Made by a program: the position numbers and the translations under genes. DNA of 8,974 nucleotides from Thermoplasmata archaeon (GTDB lineage Archaea > Thermoplasmatota > Thermoplasmata > Thermoplasmatales > Thermoplasmataceae), in assembly GCA_021850745.1 (NCBI GenBank), contig JAJZKX010000048.1, forward strand, positions 488 to 9,461, written 5' to 3'. Position 1 is the stretch's first letter. Every line of letters starts with the position of its first letter. A model generated the notes under the pieces. The model was not told the origin of the DNA, made no database searches, and was given only the letters and a program-made list of their open reading frames with translations. Below, in pieces: positions 6,197 through 8,974 of this stretch.

Positions 6197-6496
6197 ATGG
6201 CATTTGACAGTCCAATCGACTGGATCATAATCATCGCAGTCGTGCTGGTTCTATTCGGGAGCACAAAAAAAATCCCTGAGTTTGCTAGAAATATAGGGAG
6301 AGCGACTGGTGAATTCAAGAGAGGTCAGATGGAACTGAAGAATGAACTCGCAAAGGCAATGAACGGGACCGACAACCCTGTGAAAAAAGAGACAGACTAT
6401 AATCAGATTGCAAGAGACCTGGGAATAGATCCTGAAAACAAGTCAAAGGACGAACTTCTTAGTGAAATAAAGGGAAAAATAAACTCTGACAACTAA
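6197..6496 (+). CDS. tatA: Twin-arginine translocase subunit TatA
   Basis: Pore-forming subunit of the Tat system, which exports folded, often cofactor-bearing proteins across the cell membrane. 99 residues. A short membrane helix (about residues 8-20, WIIIIAVVLVLF) leads into the hinge FGSTKKIPEFARNIG (20-34) and the amphipathic helix RATGEFKRGQMELKNEL, the classic TatA order. After a polar linker the C-terminus holds ARDLGIDPENKSKDELLSEI (72-91), a small helical motif of a kind I associate with archaeal TatA proteins. An acidic residue (D8) sits at the start of the membrane helix, about where E. coli TatA has Q8. TatA's stop shares one base with the tatC start (TAATG), so the two are co-translated. 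Start chosen by family length and the TATA spacing. Confidence 0.94.
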   Translation: MAFDSPIDWIIIIAVVLVLFGSTKKIPEFARNIGRATGEFKRGQMELKNELAKAMNGTDNPVKKETDYNQIARDLGIDPENKSKDELLSEIKGKINSDN

Positions 6497-7320
6497 TGAC
6501 CGATGAAGAATTCCTTCCCATTTTTTTCAGGAACATCGCGGAATTAAGGCAGAGATTTCTGAAGTTTTTAGAAGTATTTGGAATTTTATTCCTTTTGATG
6601 GTTGGGTTCAGGCTCACCTATTATTCGATTTTTGGCGTCAGGATAGTATTTTTGAAGTTTGATTTCGTCCATAATATGGGCGCACAGTTTCTATCCCTTC
6701 TCGAAGCTCACATTCTTCCAAGTGGCACAAAGTTGCTTATCCTTAAACCAACCGATGGAGTGGCGGCTGATTTCTATGTTGTCCTCTTTCTGGACCTGCT
6801 TTTCACTATGCCCTATCTGATTTACCAGATTCTGAAATACATAGGTCCGGCCCTTAAAAGAGGAGAGAAGGAACTTATAAGGAGCATACTTGTACCTGCC
6901 TCTGTATTATTTGCATCTGGTTCAATATTCGGAATCTATGTGGTTGCTCCAGACGTTTTCAAGATATTCAATTACTTTGATGTCGGGCTCGGGGCATTCA
7001 GCAGCGTAGGGTTACTGAGCTTTACATCCTTCCTTATTCTATACACTGTACTCTTCGGAATTTCATTTGAAGTTCCGGTCTTCATGTATGGCTTGACCAG
7101 GTCCGGACTCGTCCCCTCTGAGTACTGGAGGTCTCATTGGAGATATTCCATCGTCGTATCACTCATCATCGGAATGATCTTTTCCCCTGGAGTGACCGGC
7201 TTCACAATGATAGTGATTGCCATTCCAATGATAGCTTTGTACTTTTGCGGTATATACTTCTCAGCAAGGTGGGAGAGGAAGTCCAGCATGAAATCAGAGA
7301 GAGTTTCTGAAGCGCTCTAG
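6496..7320 (+). CDS. tatC: Twin-arginine translocase subunit TatC
   Basis: The multispanning receptor of the Tat system that binds the RR signal peptide. 274 residues with about six membrane helices, roughly at 22-43, 92-113, 130-152, 170-195, 218-234 and 236-256. Conserved features are present: the N-terminal IAELRQR (E16 fits the conserved glutamate of E. coli E15); IYQILKYIGPALKRGEKE (109-126) for the first cytoplasmic loop, with E124 near the E. coli E103 site; and FEVPVFMYGL (191-200), with E192 in helix 4 fitting E170. The outer loop after helix 1 is long (about 45-90), as in many archaea. The start codon overlaps the tatA stop by one base. Its last 27 bases overlap the 3' end of the crotonase-family gene on the other strand. 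Likely exported clients, such as Rieske or copper proteins, are not in the window. Confidence 0.95.
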   Translation: MTDEEFLPIFFRNIAELRQRFLKFLEVFGILFLLMVGFRLTYYSIFGVRIVFLKFDFVHNMGAQFLSLLEAHILPSGTKLLILKPTDGVAADFYVVLFLDLLFTMPYLIYQILKYIGPALKRGEKELIRSILVPASVLFASGSIFGIYVVAPDVFKIFNYFDVGLGAFSSVGLLSFTSFLILYTVLFGISFEVPVFMYGLTRSGLVPSEYWRSHWRYSIVVSLIIGMIFSPGVTGFTMIVIAIPMIALYFCGIYFSARWERKSSMKSERVSEAL

Positions 7321-8035
7321 GTCCATTATGCTCTTGCATGAAACTCTATACACCTGGAAAAACAGACGATCGGCATCGATCTTCATAATGTCCGGATGTT
7401 TCATACTCTTGAAATTTGCGAGATAGTCTGGGTTCAGTGAGTTACAGTAATTCAGAGAGTCCCTTGCAAAATTGGATGAATCAATTATGTTGTCTACCAG
7501 TTTGAGTCTGTATGCTTCGTCAGCTTCAATGATTCTCCCGGATTTTATTGCGCTGTATGCTTCTCCTGAGATATCAATTGCGGTATCGGTGAGAATTCCA
7601 GTGAAGGGAGGCATACCGTAATGGAGCCCGGGCATTCCCAGATTGGCTCTGGAGGAGGCAATCACCAGATCAGAAGATATGATGATTTCCAGGCCAAAAT
7701 CAAAGGCAAAACCATTTACGGCACTGACAAAGTAGTGCCTGGATGCACGGATGACCCTTGCAATGGACAATGCAAGGTTTCTTGCCTCCCTTATTGTGGA
7801 ATTCTCCCTCTCTTCGTTGCAGTTTGATGAATAACCCATGCAGAAAGACCTGGCGCCCTTTCCTGTGATCATAACCACTCTTGGATCCTCTTCCCTTGAG
7901 AGTTCACTCAGGATGCTGAACATGTCGTCAAGACCGTCCACAGTAAGGGTGTTGTTGATCCCGTTTTCGATCTCAAGTATAGAAAGAGATTCCCCCCTTA
8001 GATTTCAATAAGACCTGGCGGGCTTTCTGGATCAT
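7294..8035 (-). CDS. Enoyl-CoA hydratase/isomerase (crotonase) family protein, N-terminus in another frame
   Basis: A crotonase-fold acyl-CoA enzyme; the reaction is uncertain. The uninterrupted frame (7294-7941, GTG start, 215 residues) begins inside the fold and lacks the usual first strands. Upstream, ATG at 8035 opens a second frame (MIQKARQVLLKSKGG...) that stops at 7973. Dropping one G from the six-G run at 7992-7997 joins them into 246 residues, a normal family length, and VLLKSKG...NNTLTVDGLDDM then lines up without gaps with the family N-terminus. A TATA box 28 bases before 8035 supports this start. GKGARSFCMG (27-36 of the 215-residue form) and VNGFAFDFGLEI (75-86) are the oxyanion-hole regions. 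E85 fits crotonase E144, but the second catalytic glutamate (E164) is replaced by glycine in GMPGLHYG, so classical hydration is doubtful. It could be a sequencing error, a true frameshift mutation or slippage. Confidence 0.82.
7992..7997 (-). other. Six-G homopolymer at the frameshift site of the crotonase-family gene
   Basis: The message reads ...TCT AAG GGG GGA ATC... in the frame of the upstream ATG, while the conserved body reads ...AGG GGG GAA TCT.... The two differ by a +1 shift, so five G instead of six would give one open frame. Another six-G run, at 5552-5557 in the peroxiredoxin gene, is in frame, so such runs are not always misread in this sequence. Confidence 0.7.
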
Positions 8036-8059
8036 AATAAATGAATAAACTGCCGGAAA

Positions 8060-8067
8060 CTTAAATG
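8060..8067 (-). promoter_or_regulatory. TATA box of the crotonase-family gene
   Basis: On the minus strand this reads CATTTAAG, centred 28.5 bases before the ATG at 8035. It fits a leaderless message starting at that ATG rather than at the GTG at 7941, over 120 bases away. It lies in the 64-base gap after the nuo operon tail. Confidence 0.5.
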
Positions 8068-8099
8068 GCTTTTGTGTATATTTCAGTGTAATCTCAAAT

Positions 8100-8357
8100 T
8101 CAATACATTGTCAGATTGTATTTTCTGTCCATCTCTTCATATGACTTGCGGTCTCTGATATGAAGGCTCTGAGATATTTTTTCCATTATTTCTCCATATT
8201 GTGGTTCATATATCTCCCTGCCAAGGACAAGTCGTTTCAGTGAGTCACTGAAATATACCTGCTCACCAAACTTCCTCAGTTGGTGGATTATTTCGGCAGA
8301 TTCGTGTTCCTCGCCATTAAAATCTTCAAAACAGTCCGTAAATAGAGGTCTGCTCAT
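8100..8357 (-). CDS. Uncharacterised 85-residue protein, last gene of the nuo operon
   Basis: I do not recognise it. It is a small, soluble, charged protein, mostly helical by composition, with an acidic N-terminal part (CFEDFNGEEHESAE, 9-22), then helices around residues 20-33 and 37-47 (SDSLKRLVLGR) and a Lys/Arg/Glu-rich end (IRDRKSYEEMDRKYNL). There is no membrane helix, signal peptide or cysteine pair (one cysteine, C9). Its ATG overlaps the stop of the upstream gene (ATGA, four bases shared), so it is translated with that gene and through it belongs to the nuoN transcript. A role in assembly or regulation of the Nuo complex is inferred from position alone. It could equally be an unrelated passenger. 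Confidence 0.75.
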   Translation of the reverse strand: MSRPLFTDCFEDFNGEEHESAEIIHQLRKFGEQVYFSDSLKRLVLGREIYEPQYGEIMEKISQSLHIRDRKSYEEMDRKYNLTMY

Positions 8358-8731
8358 CTGTCATCACACCTCTTGGAGTCATATTCAGGGTACCTTATAT
8401 TGTATCTGTCCAGAGCCAGGCGAAGGTAGTATGAAATAGATGCGATCGCAAAGTCCAGGTTTTCAACCTCAAGAGTATCCTTAAGATTTGGTATTTTTTC
8501 AAGTTTCTCTGAAAATTCGTCTAAGGTAATGTCACATCGTATTGCGGATCCGTATAATTCAAGAAGACTGATATGACTATCATATTTCCTCTTTGGATCA
8601 CCAGTCATCCTCTTCAGGTTATTCAGCTCTCTTGTCTTTCGTTCTATGAGCTTGACTGCTACCAGGGGTTCGCCATAAATCAGCGCACTGTTTATTACCT
8701 CAAAATCTGAAAGCATAGACATTTTGATCAC
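8354..8731 (-). CDS. Uncharacterised 125-residue helical protein downstream of nuoN
   Basis: I do not recognise it. It looks all-helical and soluble: LSDFEVINSALIYGEPLVAV (7-26), a charged helix with ERKTRELNNLKRM (30-42), DSHISLLELYGSAIRC (51-66), LDEFSEKLEKI (70-80) and NLDFAIASISYYLRLALDRY (91-110), ending in RCDDR. The pattern of repeated helical hairpins suggests a protein-binding bundle. The start is chosen as GTG at 8731 because it overlaps the nuoN stop (GTGA), the usual sign of translational coupling; in-frame ATGs at 8722 and 8716 are alternatives. Its stop overlaps the start of the next small gene by four bases. The context suggests an accessory or assembly role for the Nuo complex, but nothing in the sequence proves it. 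Confidence 0.78.
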   Translation of the reverse strand: MIKMSMLSDFEVINSALIYGEPLVAVKLIERKTRELNNLKRMTGDPKRKYDSHISLLELYGSAIRCDITLDEFSEKLEKIPNLKDTLEVENLDFAIASISYYLRLALDRYNIRYPEYDSKRCDDR

Positions 8732-8974
8732 CCGAATATACCGCTAGCGGCGTTGATGAGCATTGGCAGAAAGCCTGCTATAACACCAATGAAGAATAGG
8801 AGAACGGTTATGACTGCAGATGCAATGACAGGATATCTCACTGAACCTGCAACCGGCTTATTTTCCTCCGGTTCCCTGGCAAACATATAGGTTATTACCC
8901 TGAAATAGTAGAAAACGGAGATTGCACTGTTTAGTATTGCAATGACCGCCAGCCACCAGAGACTACTTTCAATC
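8728..8974 (-). CDS. nuoN: NADH-quinone oxidoreductase-type subunit N (C-terminal part, cut by window edge)
   Basis: A membrane subunit of the proton-pumping arm of complex I, related to cation/proton antiporters. Only the last 81 residues plus stop are in the window. They contain two membrane helices. The first holds WWLAVIAILNSAISVFYY followed by FRVITYMF, the well-kept end of NuoN-like subunits. The second is VIASAVITVLLFFIGVIAG, followed by the C-terminus FLPMLINAASGIFG. Between them is a charged loop with REPEENKP. The tail of the gene shares four bases with the next gene (GTGA), and the operon continues with two small unknown genes. In Thermoplasmatales the complex usually lacks the NADH-binding NuoEFG module and uses another electron donor; that is family knowledge and not visible here. 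NuoL or NuoM tails are less likely alternatives. Confidence 0.88.
   Translation of the reverse strand, partial: IESSLWWLAVIAILNSAISVFYYFRVITYMFAREPEENKPVAGSVRYPVIASAVITVLLFFIGVIAGFLPMLINAASGIFG

Noticed and set aside
7992..7997. Programmed -1 frameshift of the X XXY YYZ type at the six-G run
   Set aside because: The needed shift is +1. A -1 shift would lead into a third frame that does not encode the conserved protein body.
1..8974. CRISPR array, insertion sequence, attachment sites or transfer signs
   Set aside because: No regularly spaced repeats, transposase frames, terminal repeats or clear shift in base composition were seen.

Overview
The window looks like chromosomal DNA of an acidophilic, Thermoplasmatales-type euryarchaeon. 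The evidence is TATA-box promoters set about 25-28 bases before start codons (leaderless mRNAs), heavy use of AGA/AGG arginine codons, a DUF835 protein beside a GvpD/KaiC-like ATPase, an archaeal TatA-TatC pair, and the end of a nuo operon. I cannot name the species. I see no mobile element, CRISPR array, rRNA or tRNA, and no gene-free stretch longer than about 210 bases.

Left part (1-1200, minus strand): the N-terminal 171 residues of a malate dehydrogenase run off the left edge. Upstream of it is an unrecognised protein of about 204 residues with one CxxC motif and a C-terminal coiled coil. A 211-220 base divergent intergenic region (1191-1416) follows. It carries a 12-base perfect palindrome and a set of overlapping inverted repeats.

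Centre-left (1411-4133): a two-gene plus-strand operon encodes a pseudo-receiver/DUF835 protein and a 479-residue RecA-superfamily ATPase of the GvpD/KaiC-like group. The ATPase has one intact P-loop domain and an apparently degenerate second domain. This looks like a signalling module of unknown output. A small minus-strand gene with a Pcc1-like (KEOPS subunit) layout converges on it.

Centre-right (4175-7320, plus strand): hemB (porphobilinogen synthase with zinc cysteines), a one-cysteine peroxiredoxin, a three-cysteine small protein of unknown function 4 bases downstream of it, then tatA and tatC overlapping by one base. Together these cover haem/corrin precursor synthesis, peroxide defence and export of folded proteins.

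Right part (7294-8974, minus strand): a crotonase-fold (enoyl-CoA hydratase family) gene overlaps the 3' end of tatC tail to tail. Its N-terminus lies in a different frame across a run of six G. Beyond it is the tail of a nuo operon: the C-terminal 81 residues of NuoN, followed by two small unrecognised genes joined by GTGA and ATGA stop/start overlaps.

The strongest leads are the frameshifted crotonase gene, whose promoter and protein alignment both point to an upstream start; the DUF835/GvpD-like module with its structured upstream region; and the two unknown genes coupled to nuoN.
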